A program made the translations under genes and the position numbers. The notes below the pieces were generated by a model. That model made no database searches. It was not told the origin of the DNA and saw nothing but the letters and a program-made list of their open reading frames with translations. Positions 34,535 to 45,041 of a stretch of 64,000 bases of DNA are shown piece by piece. The stretch lies in the NCBI GenBank assembly GCA_963682175.1, contig OY821787.1:17276501-17340500 (forward strand). The letters run 5' to 3'. The stretch comes from Triglochin maritima (lineage: Eukaryota; Streptophyta; Magnoliopsida; Alismatales; Juncaginaceae). How positions within the stretch are numbered: position 1 is the first letter of the stretch; each line of letters opens with the position of its first letter.

Positions 34535-35928
34535 TGATTGACATCATTTCATGCTTATATTTGTATCTTATATCCATTATGTTTCACCTAAACAATGCTA
34601 TGTGACGAGTTTTATGTTTGAATTTCAGAAATAAAGAGGTTTGAAGAGAAGAATCACAGAAGAACCCAAAAGCAGGAAAAAGGCCAGAGTTGAAAGACTT
34701 GAGGACTAAGATGCAAGATCAAAGGACCTAAACGTAAGATCAAGGACCAATGACCAAACAAGAATACTTCACACCATCATGGCGAGTATTTTGGCAATTC
34801 TATTCGGGTCGGAGCTCCAACAAGTGAAGTAGATGCATCAAAGACCAACAAAGCCATCCCGAAAAGCCCAGAAGAAAATCCAGCATGATCCGAACCATTT
34901 AGACCGCCAATGGGCGGTCCAAGACCGTTAATTGACGGTCTGTTTTGGCCCAACTCTGCTAAGATTTTGGTGGATCACGTATTAGTATGTATTTAGTCCA
35001 TTTCTGGTATTTTTTGTCCCACACCGGGGGATTGTCCCGGATTGCCTTTTGTTTGGCTATAAATAGAACTCTTCACCTTCTATTGTAATGACTTCACATT
35101 TTGAGCGGCTATTCTTCCTACTAGAAGTGAGACCTGGAAGCACACACTAAAGTAGGAGGATGCTACTTGAATTGTGAGTCATTTTAATAAAAGTTTCTTT
35201 ATTATGTTGTTTGTTTTATGTTTCTTGTTTTACTTTGTTTAATTTCATTTCATTAGTTTTAGTAGATTAGTTAATATGCTTTCCTTGCTTAGTTTAATAA
35301 TAAGTCTAATGTGTAGTGAGTAGTCCATCCCCTTTGGGGGGTGGAGTAGATGTTCATACATGCAAATGAGAATGGAATGAATGCTTTATTTACAATGTGT
35401 TGATAAAACATGGATGTATGCTTGCTTGTTTAGGATAGAACTTATAACTTGATGAGTTTTGCCAAAATGATTAGACACCTCTCATGCTTGCTTAAGGTTC
35501 TGAATTAACCAGCTTTTGTATGTAAATGTTAATCAACTAGGATAGTGAATGGATTGATAGGTTTTGCCATAACATTTAGACACTTCCTATGCATGATAAC
35601 ACTACCTCTATTTGTGCTTAAAGAATGTGTTCAACACCCACCTCTTTGCATGAGTGCACTCACTCCACCCCTTAGGGGTTTTCCATTCCTGAATTCCAGC
35701 ACTTATTTAGTTCTTAGTTTAGTTTGGTAGTTCATCGTTTGTTGCTTTCTTTTGCATTTCGTACTTCGTAGTGTAGTGTAGCGTAGAGTAGGATAATCAA
35801 ACTCTCTTCCCTATTTTTGCCACTTGATTTCATGCAAACGAGAGGCTACTCACCTCCCTGAGGACGACCCGTATTTGCCACGTCTTCACCGACGCCGTAC
35901 ACTTGCGGTTTAATTAAAACGTTCAATA
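34535..35928 (+). repeat. Family-A 5' LTR
   Basis: TGATTGACATCATTTC to GTTCAATA. Two adjacent U3 dyads (34902-34919 and 34923-34940), TATA box 35058-35065, R hairpin 35324-35345, U5 end 35865-35910. The PBS begins six bases after the LTR end. Confidence 0.88.
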
Positions 35929-35934
35929 AGTTTT

Positions 35935-35952
35935 TGGCATCGTTGCCTGGGA
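35935..35952 (+). promoter_or_regulatory. Primer-binding site, tRNA-Asp type
   Basis: TGGCATCGTTGCCTGGGA, two changes from TGGCGCCGTTGCCGGGGA, the PBS complementary to tRNA-Asp that is known from Athila elements. Confidence 0.8.
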
Positions 35953-36976
35953 GGTGCCAGTCTAGACTCTTATTTGGACGATTCGAGTGGATTTAATTTG
36001 TGTTCTGTAGTTTGTCTTTGTTTCAGGAGACTTGGAGTCGCAAGGGGAGGCAGCTGGAGAAGTTGGAGGCCAACCTGGGTACTTTGGACCGCCAATTAGC
36101 GGTCTGGTGAGACCTGTTTTCCTTCTCCTTTCTTTTGTTGTTGCCATAATTTATTTAGTGATCTGGGACTTGATTTTGCATGTTTTGACTTATAGTTTGT
36201 TCTCAGATCAATAATCAAACTTCCTTTAAGCAACTTGGACCCTAAAAGCCAAAGCAAAAGATTAGGCTTTTTTTTTGTTTCGGTCATGCATCAAGTATGC
36301 GACTTAGGCACGTAGATTGTCTTTTATTTTAGCTTTATTTTCAGTTGCTGAGTGTTGGCGTGAGGTACGCACCTTCTACTCTCATTCATGCATTTCATAT
36401 GAACAATGCATTAGTTAGTAGGAAGTGCATTGAAACAAGTGTGAGTTGAGCGTTTGTTTGGAGAGTTGATTGTTAGATTTAGGACTCCAAAATGCTACTA
36501 AGGAGGGGATGTCCCATAAAAGATAAGGTGGGGATTTCATCACCCTTTCCTTCGCCCCAAAAACCACACTAATCAAGAGCCTAATTTTAAAATCAAGTAG
36601 ACATTGGCCCGAAGGATCTCGGACGTATTAGGAGAGTGATCCGGTCACGACCGTCATGGCCTGATCGGCGTTGCCCACTTTGTCGATAGTAGGAGAGACG
36701 AGATCTCCGGATCTTGGCTCACTTGCTGGGCTTTGTGGTCCTCGTTGTAGGGAGGTGGGGCATGTTGAGGCCGTGTGACCTCGCGGTTAGGCGTCGTCTA
36801 GCTGTAAGGACCTATAACGACCTTAGGATTGCTTGAGCCTTGTTTGCTTGTGTGCTTCTACCTGTACCCATCCGCCGTAGCATAGGGACTTCTTCCCTTC
36901 TCTCCTGAGTCATTCTTTCTCTCCTGTGTTCCCCCGTCTTCTTCTCTACGCACATTCTTTGTTATAAAAAAAAGTT
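35953..36976 (+). other. Athila leader (5' UTR) with palindrome
   Basis: About 1 kb without a supported ORF. A dyad at 36087-36104 repeats the U3 palindrome with one change, followed by GGTGAG. The leader shares landmarks with 50406-51245 (TGGGGATTTCATC, GACATTGGCCC) and with the family-C leader 52446-53650. It ends in a T/A-rich stretch before gag. Confidence 0.75.
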
Positions 36977-38626
36977 TTGGTTTGTGTGTGCACACCTTTG
37001 TGCATGCTTTCGTGTGCACGAGATGAGAGTGGTCGTTTGACGAGGCGCATTGTCAACCCTGCTTCGGTAGTCAATTTCTCGACGCCTTCCTCCTCTCGTT
37101 ACGCACACAGTCCGGGTTCAATGACTGCTAATTTTGCGGAGGAGGAGCAGTTGCTGGACCCACCTGTTCCACCTATGCTTCCTGTTGTGGCTCCCATACC
37201 GCTACGTGATCGATGCTACCCAAGCCGTACTGCTCTACCCTCATGCATCGTATTGGCAGAGGCAAATGGGAACCATTTTGAGGTTAAGCCTCAGTTTGTT
37301 TCCATGCTCCCTCACTTCATTGGGAAAGGTGACCCCTATATCTTTCTCAGGGAATTTGAGGAGGTCTGTGCTATGTTCAAGCTGCAACAACTTAGCACAA
37401 ACTCCATCCATCTTAGGCTTGTCCCCTTTGCATTGAAGGATGATGCCAAGAAGTGGTTGTACAACAATCAGGCGAATGCCTTTAGGACTTGGGATGAGTT
37501 TCAATATGCATTCCTCAAAAAGTACTTTCCAAATCATCGGACTCAAAAATTGAGGAACGAAATCAATTCGTTCTATCAACTTGAGACCGAAACATTTCAT
37601 GCATATTTAGAGAGATTCAAGGAGCTACTATCTTCATGCCCTCACCAAGGCATCGAGTTGTGGCGCCTTTGTCAAATTATCTACGAGGGTCTTCACATCT
37701 CGTCCCGAACCCTCCTTGAGTCCATGTGTCAAGGAGAGTTCTTAGGAAAGGATGAAAGGTAGGCATGGGCTTTCCTAGAAGACCTCGCTGAGAAAACCAT
37801 ACAATGGGAGAGTGTAAGGGAACCACCTGCATCATCAAGCATAGGAGCGAGGATCGCGAATGCAAACTCGACTAGATCGGGTGCCGCATTTGTTTTCGAT
37901 ACCACGACGGCCACCGAGGCACGCATGGCGGCCTTAATGCGCCGTATGGATTCGATTGAGTTCCAAAACCAACAAGGTGCACCTCACATGTCCACATCTG
38001 GTCGAGTTCCCTATCATTCATGTGGTAGGATAGGTCATGTAGAAAGCGAGTGTGCGTCCATTCCTCCGGAGATGGAACATGTCGATGCCATCTATAACAG
38101 AGCTAGGAATGACCCATACTCATCATCTTATAATCCTGGATGGAGGAACCACCCCAATTTTTCATGGAACCAAAATAATGCCCCGGGTGGTCCTTCAAAG
38201 TCCTCTCGACCACCTAACCAATCATACCAATCTCCCATGCATGCACAATCTTATCAGCCACCCGAAGCTCAAACCACCAATCAATCGGGTTTCCCAAATT
38301 CCAATAATATGGAAACCCGATTCAATTCGCTTGAGACCTTGACTCGTGGACTTGAAAACTCAGTGAAATTTTTTATGTCAACCACAAGTCAAGTTCTCAC
38401 TTCAAATCAGCAGACCGTCAAATCTCTTGAGCTTCAGATGGGCCAATTGGCTCAGTCTGTACATGAAAGAGAAAGATGGTCTCTGCCTAGCCAGCCTGAG
38501 GCTAACCCCCGCATGTACCAACAACAACACATGCAAAATGAGAATGTGGTACCTCGGGGCCGGCAAGTGAACCATGTGGAGGAACTTGTTCACCATGTCA
38601 ATGCCATTGTAACCTTAAGGAATTGA
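36977..38626 (+). pseudogene. gag: Athila gag with one internal stop
   Basis: The gag core (PF03732-like) is clear: FALKDDAKKWLYN, TWDEFQYAFLKKYFP, INSFYQLETETFHAYLERFK, CPHQGIELWRLCQIIYEGL. TAG at 37760-37762 breaks the frame, which continues unchanged (FLEDLAEKTIQWES). A zinc-knuckle-like motif YHSCGRIGHVESEC follows, with Tyr where the first Cys of CX2CX4HX4C is expected. Then comes a Pro/Gln/Asn-rich tail with the Athila-typical YNPGWRNHPNFSW. TGA at 38624-38626 ends the second segment; the frame stays open beyond it toward the protease. The first ~100 residues are not conserved, so the start is uncertain. Confidence 0.85.
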
Positions 38627-39575
38627 AAACATGTTGACAATCACATTTCCTTGCCACACCCACCCCCATCTATGCAGTCCCTCAGTGGGAATGGTGGTGA
38701 AGAAGAGGCTGAGGGTGAGGGTAATACACCAACGCCTCCTTCTCAGGCACTGTAGAAAACCTACCTGCCAAAAGCTCCCTATCCTAGTAGGTTAACCAAA
38801 AAGCAGAGTGACACAATGGATAAGATGTTAGAGGTGTTTAAGCAAGTGAAGGTTAACATCCCATTGTTGGATGTCATCCAACAAATACCTCAATATGCCA
38901 AAGTGTTAAAAGATCTCTGCACAACCATGGGGAAGACCAATGTTCCTAAGAAAGCATTCTTGTCTGCAAATGTAAGCTCACTTTTGTCCAATCCCGCCTA
39001 TACAAAATACAAGGACCCTGGGTGTCCTACTATTCAGTGTACGATAGGGGACACTAGCATGAGTAATGTATTGCTTGATTTAGGATCAACGGTCAACCTC
39101 CTCCCATTTTCTGTTTATCAACAATTGAATTTGGGAGAATTGAAACCAACTAAGATCACCCTCCAATTGGCGGATAGATCCATTCGTATTCCAAAGGGGA
39201 TTATCGAGGACGTGCTTATTAAAGTTGGAGATTTTTTTATTTCCAGTCGATTTTGTTGTCCTCGATACCAATCCTGTTGCGAACACCCACTCTCAAATAC
39301 CTTTGATTTTGGGTAGACCATTTCTGGTAACTTTCAACGCCTTAATTAATTGTAGAAATGGTCTCATGAAGCTCTCATTCGGTAACATGAGTGCCGAGTT
39401 TCATGTGTTCAACTCTGGTAGGCAACAGGAGACCATGGACCAACCTTTAAATCTCAATCTCATCCGCCAATTAGAGAAAGCGCCACAAAATCAACGAACA
39501 CCCCTAACACCAAGGCAACCCATTGAGAATGTTTGTGCGCCCAGCGAAAACTCATTGCCCGTCTTCGCAATGCAA
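38627..39575 (+). pseudogene. Athila aspartic protease region, frameshifted
   Basis: In the same frame as gag, after TAG at 38753-38755: a linker (KMLEVFKQVKVNIPLLDVIQ) typical of Athila, then the protease with active-site motif LLDLGSTVNLLPFSVY (DLG form, as usual in this clade). A seven-T run at about 39230-39236 shifts the frame; the shifted frame continues PVDFVVLD and IPLILGRPFL, the protease C-terminal signature. The sequence then leaves Athila at about 39625. Confidence 0.82.
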
Positions 39576-39625
39576 CAGAGTGAGCTGACATCAAACATGA
39601 ATGTCCAAAAGGAGTGTTCGAATAG

Positions 39626-40135
39626 GTATTCAAATCTTAGTTTAACACACCACGTCACACTCCATATTTCCTTATTGGTCCAAGAGAAATCTCTCCCACT
39701 CCAAAGCTCAAATCCCACACACCTAAGCCTAAATTCAAGACTTGTGTTCTTCACTCTTATCCTACTAAAGTGTGCTTAAGTGTAGAGTGTTGATTAGTGA
39801 TTCCTTCTTCCATTTGCTTGGATCACAAGAGTTGTATCGCTTCGGAGGAAGCTACCCTCTTTGGTTGTGAGAGGAAGATCGAGCTTGGTGAGGTTGTTCG
39901 CGAGCTTGGATCGAAAAAGGCTTGATCTTAGCAAGAAATGGAGATTGATTGTGGTGGTCGAGCGGGGTTTGCATGATATGACTATATAGGACCCGGTTGG
40001 GGTGCCAAAGCTCTATAAAAATCACTGCACTTCTTGTGTTTTGCTTGTTGTCTGTACTTTTGTTTTTCTACTACTTAATCCATCATTAGTAGAGGACTTT
40101 AGATTAGTTTAATGACTATCATCGATCCTAACAGA
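39626..40135 (+). mobile_element. Copia LTR fragment (R-U5)
   Basis: Paralogous to the end of the LTR at 27886-28649 (GGAAGCTACCCTCT, TTGTTCGCGAGCTTGGAT, ATAAAAATCACTG). Ends about GATCCTAACA. There is no PBS or gag after it and no U3 before it. Confidence 0.65.
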
Positions 40136-41015
40136 AGTGAAAAAGCGAAACTTAAGAAAACATAAAAGGAGGTTAATGCAAACACAAACATTGTAGTCAC
40201 TGCTACTTTAAAGAATAAAAGGAATTGATCAAAAAATGAGCTTCAGGATGAATAAATGAAAACTATGGAAGGACAAATACCATCGATGCTTGAAATTTAG
40301 TTTCCCTGTATTTGATGTAATCAATTTTCTCCTAAAAAGCTAGATGGAATTTGAATCTTAAATAATTTAAAGCGTCAGATGAAAATTTATCATGAGTTTT
40401 AAGCATTAAATGCTTGACGTGATGGGTAAATAGTGACCGGTAGCACCGTGCAGGACTTCTTCCGTTAACCACCTCAAAACAAACACCTGATATCGAAAAG
40501 CAACCTTAGTGTATAATTATCCTTTCCAAAATCGTAAAATACAATTATCGAAGTTTTTTAATGTTTTTCTTTATCTTTATTGTTCAAACAAAAGTCAATG
40601 AATCTAAACAACCATTAAATCCACCAAAAAATTATTATAAGGCCAACCAAGTTGGCTCTTTTGGTCCAAACAAACTGGGTTGTTGTCCCAAATAAGTTGG
40701 TTTGGGGCGCAAGTGTCCCACTCAGGACGAGTCTGTCCCACTCTGGACCACTTGGGACGCAAATGTATCCTACTCCGAACAAGTCTGTCCCGCTCGGGGC
40801 GCAAGTATCCTCCTCAGGATGAGTCAGTCCCTCTGAGGTTGAAACGACCTGGGTTATTGCAACTTTATTAACAACCTGGGTTGTTTCCAATAAAAAGTAG
40901 ACTTTCTTAGGTCCTCCGAAAAATTAATAAATTGCTTTTATCTTTAAACATGTTGTTATAATAACTATTTATTCTTCTATGATTTTAATGTTGGTCTTCG
41001 ACCGAGTTTTTTATT
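40136..41015. other. Gene-free stretch with short GGGCGC minisatellite
   Basis: No ORF is supported. Three copies of a 42-50-bp unit (GGGGCGCAAGTGTCCCACTC type) occupy 40704-40840, each carrying GGACGAGTCTGTCCC-like words. Confidence 0.6.
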
Positions 41016-41423
41016 ATGTTTAGGTATAAGAATAAACTCAAACTCCACACATTAAGGAGGAATACCACACATACTGAATTGATGGATTTTGTTCGATCAT
41101 ATTGGCAATGCTTAGGTCCTAATCTGCAGTTCTCTTATGAAGTGCTAGAAGTTGATTATAGTGTTGCTACTCTTGTTACGGCCGCCGATAACAATCTATG
41201 TTTTGTATTACTCTCAAGTCCTTGTTTGTCTCGCATTAATATGGACATGGTTGTGCCCATCGAAGTTGAGTTTCCTGACGTGGAGGGACACACAACCACC
41301 AATGGACCAACTGTGGAGGTGACTCCAGAAAAGAACATGTTCCTAAAAAAGTTAAGTTTACTTGTCCAAACATTAAACATTGAGATGGGACAAAAAACAT
41401 GTTACATGGTAGGATTGAATTAA
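41016..41423 (+). CDS. ORF of 135 aa, possible MULE transposase N-terminal fragment
   Basis: An open frame whose middle (ELMDFVRSYWQCLGPNLQFS, then a block of short hydrophobic strands) faintly resembles the PB1-like N-terminal domain of some plant Mutator transposases. No DDE domain, zinc finger or TIR is nearby. A random open frame in AT-rich DNA is the alternative. Confidence 0.25.
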   Translation: MFRYKNKLKLHTLRRNTTHTELMDFVRSYWQCLGPNLQFSYEVLEVDYSVATLVTAADNNLCFVLLSSPCLSRINMDMVVPIEVEFPDVEGHTTTNGPTVEVTPEKNMFLKKLSLLVQTLNIEMGQKTCYMVGLN

Positions 41424-41458
41424 GACAAACAAGATGAACTAAGACAAACAACTTGTTA

Positions 41459-42395
41459 CAAGTTAACAAGTTTACTTGTTCAAACATTAAACATTGAAAT
41501 GGGACAAAGAAACTTGTCAGATGGTTGGATTGAATCAAGATAAACAGGCTGTAAAAATCACCGAATGAGCAAGATCATTGGACCAAACAATCTAGGTTGT
41601 TTGGTCGAAATGACCTGGGTCGTTCAACGAACGATTTGGGTTGTTCGACCAACAATCTGAGTCATTCGATCAAAAAGACTTGGGTCATTCGAGGAAACAA
41701 GCTGGGTCATTTGACCAAACGAGTTGGGTCGTTTCAACTTAACTAACAACTTAAAAATATACTTCTCTGTAAGACATGAAACAACTTGTCCTTTATCAGA
41801 CAACTTAATTAAAAAGGTATCTAATTGCAAATGATTGTTTTTGAGTGTTAGACCATTAATATGTAGTTCAATTTAATTTGTTAAGTGAACTTCTAAGGTT
41901 CCATTTTTTTAATTGTTTGTGTTGTTAGGAAAGAACAATTGTTTTGACACAACCATATGGCACCGTTGTTCGATTCAAATTGAATCAAGACAAACGAGTT
42001 GAAAACATCACAAACAAACTTGTTACAAGTTAACTTGTAGGGACATTGAGATGGGACAAACAAATATTGCTACATGGTAGGATTGAATTAAGACAAATGA
42101 GTTGGAAACATCACATAACAACTTGTTACATGTTAAAAAGTTAACAACATAGATGGTAGGATTGAATCAGGATAAACGAGCTGTAAAAATCACCAAATGA
42201 GTTGGGTTGTTTCGACCAAACGAGCTAGTTTTTTATATAAGAAATACCTCTCTGAGACATGAAACAATTTAATTAACAATATATCCAATTGCAAATGATT
42301 GTTTTTGAGTGTTATACCATTAATATGTAATTAAATTTAATTTGTAAAGTGAACTGTAATGTTCCATTTGTGAATTATTTGTGTTGTAGGATCGA
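41459..42395. repeat. Diverged tandem duplication with minisatellite
   Basis: GATTGAATCAAGATAAAC with following AAAAATCACC at about 41528 recurs at about 42160, and CATGAAACAA with GATTGTTTTTGAGTGTTA at about 41775-41850 recurs at about 42256-42320. The offset falls from about 632 to 481 bp because a ~22-bp minisatellite (41580-41735, seven units with TGGGTCGTTC-like cores) is reduced to about one or two units in the second copy. Confidence 0.7.
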
Positions 42396-43056
42396 ATGAA
42401 GACAAACAAGTTGAAAACAAGCTGGGTCATTCGACAAAATGAGTTTTTATTATTTTATTTGTTGTTAGCTACTAATGGCAGTTGTGCTACTAATTACTCA
42501 TTTATACACATTTAGTACTAATTAGTAGTTACGCTCACCCGACCTAAAGATTTCCCTATTAGACTTACACTAGTCAGGTCTAACCCTTTAGACTCACACC
42601 AGACCCTAATGTAAGCCAGTTAGATGCACACTTGACCCAAAGTTGGCCCCATTTTACTGATCAGGACAGACTAGAAACTATGCGGGACACACTTCCATCA
42701 TAAGGGCACACTTGCATTCCGAATGGGACCCTATCAGGATTCACACGTAATCTCTAGGAGTCCCTGCTTGGATTCCACTCCGGCCCTGTTTGCATGTGCA
42801 TCGATATATTCAAAAATCTAGCTTCTCCTTGGATTCCACGCGGCCCCGATTATGCCAAAATTTGAGTGGACAAATCTCTCTAAGTTTGGATGCATTTGGA
42901 TTCAATTAATCCACTAATGTCTTGTCCAAACGCGTTATTCCTAAAAAGCCCCCATTCGTCACGTACCTTCAAATACCGTTTCTGCCGAGTTGAAGAGGCA
43001 CGAAACCAACACGATTCCGTCACATACATGATCGTCTTTCATTCTCTTCCATTCTC
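42396..43056. other. Gene-free stretch
   Basis: No gene, LTR or terminal repeat recognised. The frame at 42890-43108 has no family features. Confidence 0.4.
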
Positions 43057-43151
43057 TTCTTTTTGTTTAGGCCATGCATCATGCCTAAATCACATACATG
43101 ATGCATGATTGGCGGTCTCACATACATGATGCATGGCCTAAACAAAAAGAA
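43057..43151. repeat. 27-bp fold-back at the truncated leader end
   Basis: 43057-43083 and 43125-43151 are perfect inverted copies (core TTTAGGCCATGCATCATG) with a 41-bp spacer. The spacer contains a partial leader dyad (GATTGGCGGTC) and repeated CACATACATGATGCAT words. It marks a rearranged breakpoint. Confidence 0.8.
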
Positions 43152-43318
43152 TGCCTAATCTTTTGCTTTGAGTTTTTAGGGTCCAAGTTGCTTAATGGAG
43201 GTTTGATTATTGATCTGGGAACAAACTATAAGTCAAAACATGCCAAATTAAGTCCCAGACCATTATATCAGATAGAGTAAACAGACCAAAGAAATAAGAG
43301 AGCGAGCTGAGCTTACCA

Positions 43319-43378
43319 GACCGCCAATTGGCGGTCTCAGGCCGCTGATTGGCGGTCTCAGGCCGCTGATTGGCGGTC
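43319..43378 (-). repeat. Three tandem dyads in the leader, 21-bp period
   Basis: 43319-43336 is the perfect palindrome GACCGCCAATTGGCGGTC. 43340-43357 and 43361-43378 are identical to each other and differ from it at three positions (GGCCGCTGATTGGCGGTC). All lie 135-195 bp from the PBS in the transcript leader. Confidence 0.85.
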
Positions 43379-43512
43379 TACAGTGCCCAGCTTGCTTCAA
43401 AACTTCTCCAGGTGCTACTCCTGACCACTCCAAGTCTCCTGAAACAAAGAAAAACTACAAAACAAAAATTAAATTCACTCGAATCGTCCAAACAAGAGTC
43501 TGGACTGACACC

Positions 43513-43530
43513 TCCCCGGCAACGGTGCCA
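43513..43530 (-). promoter_or_regulatory. Primer-binding site, tRNA-Asp type
   Basis: The minus strand reads TGGCACCGTTGCCGGGGA, one change from the tRNA-Asp complement used by Athila elements. It is the best-preserved PBS in the window. Confidence 0.85.
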
Positions 43531-43536
43531 AAAACA

Positions 43537-44926
43537 TGTTGAACGTTTTAATTAAACCGCAAGTGCACGGCCGCGATGAAGCGGTGGCAAGTACGGGTCG
43601 TCCTCAGGGAGATGAGCAGGCTCTTGTTTATCTGAAATCAAGTGGCAAAAAAGATGGAAGAGATGTTATTATGCTAACCTACTCTATACTACGCTAAGAA
43701 GTATGAAATGCGAACGAAAGAAACAAACAATGAAATAAGAACTAAGCTAAGAACAAAGGAAGAATGATGGAATACATAAATGGGAAAACCCCTAAGGGGT
43801 GGAGTGAGTGCACACATGCAAAGAGGTGGGTGTAGAATACATTCTTTAAGCACATGAAGGTGGTGTTTATCAAGCATAGGAAGTGTCTAAATGTTATGGC
43901 AAAACCTATCAATCTATTCACCAACTTAGTTGATTAACATTTACATATGCAAGTTGTTTATTTCAGAACCTAAACAAGCATGAGAGGTGTCTAATCATTT
44001 TGGCAAAACTCATCAAGTTATAAATTCTATCCTAAACAAGCAAGCATACATTCATGTTTGATCAACACATCAAAAATAAAGCATTCATCCCATTCTCTAA
44101 TGCATGTATGTACATCTACTCCACCCCCCAAAGGGGATGGAACTACTCACTAAACATTACACTAATTATTAAACTAAGCAAAGAAAGCATATTAAAACTA
44201 AGCTAGAAATAAAAGACGATTAAACTAAAACATGCACAAACAATAAAAGAAGCATAAACAAACAATGAAAGAAACACAAAACTTTATTGATAAAATGACT
44301 CACATTAAAAGTAGCATCCTCCTACTTTAGTGTGTGCTTCAAGGCCTCACTTCTAGTAGGAAGAATAGCCACTTAAAATATGGAGTGATTACAATAGGAG
44401 GTGAAGAGTTCTATTTATAGGCATGGAAAAAGCTAATCCGGGACAATCCCCCGATGTGGGACTAAACCAACACCAAAAATAGCCTCAACGAACATTAATA
44501 CAAGTCCAGGAGAAATCTTGGCGGATCTGGACTAATCCAGACCGTCAATTGGCGGTCCAAAATGTCCGGATCCAGTTGAGTTTTATTCTGGGCTTTTCTT
44601 TGTGCTTTTGGTGGTCTTTGATGCATCTACGTCGTTTGTTGGAGCTCCGACCCGAATCCAATTGCTAAAATACTCCCCATGATGGTGTGAAGTATTCTGT
44701 TTTGCTCTTAGGTCCCTCTGTCTTGCGTTCAGGTCCTTCTCCCTTGCATCTTGGTCCCCAGATCTCACAATCCAGTCCTTTTTCCCAGCTTTTGGGTCCT
44801 TTTATGTTTCATCTCTTCAAACCTATTTATTCCTGAAAACTAAACATAAAACTCGTGACATAGCATTGTTTAGGTGAAAGATAATGGATATAAGATACAA
44901 ATATGAGCATGAAATGATATCAATCA
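43537..44926 (-). repeat. Family-A 5' LTR, reversed
   Basis: TGATTGATATCATTTC (44926) to GTTCAACA (43537), about 1.39 kb. U3 dyad 44540-44557, TATA box 44419-44412, R hairpin near 44120-44141, U5 end near 43600-43550. Its U3 is the closest relative of the reversed arm at 56238-56636. Confidence 0.87.
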
Positions 44927-45041
44927 ATGTTCTTTATTGTGTAAACCCTAAAACACATCAAACAAACACTCGAGTGGAACAAATATGGGGTAAAATAAAA
45001 GATATATAGCATGAATGCAATGTAAGATATGCTACTAATCA
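44927..45041 (-). mobile_element. Family-B 3' LTR start, reversed fragment
   Basis: TGATTAGTAGCATATCTTAC on the minus strand at 45041, following the purine-rich end of the internal region. Only ~115 bp remain before the family-A insertion at 44926. The rest of this LTR was not found beyond 43057. Confidence 0.75.

Larger units (their letters stand above)
34535..39625 (+). mobile_element. Athila-type element: LTR-PBS-gag-protease, 3' truncated
   Basis: A family-A 5' LTR, a tRNA-Asp-like PBS, a 1-kb leader, then gag and aspartic protease in one frame. Sequence switches at about 39625 to a copia LTR fragment, so RT, RNase H, integrase and the 3' LTR are missing. The 5' flank (34403-34534) is unassigned. 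Confidence 0.85.
43057..44926 (-). mobile_element. Family-A Athila fragment: 5' LTR, PBS and leader, reversed
   Basis: On the minus strand: LTR 44926-43537, a PBS, a leader with three tandem dyads, then an abrupt end at a fold-back (43057-43151). Gag and everything downstream are missing. It interrupts the start of a reversed family-B LTR at 44927. Confidence 0.82.

Noticed and set aside
37241..37600. 119-residue ORF antisense to gag
   Set aside because: Lies wholly opposite the conserved gag core and has no features of its own.
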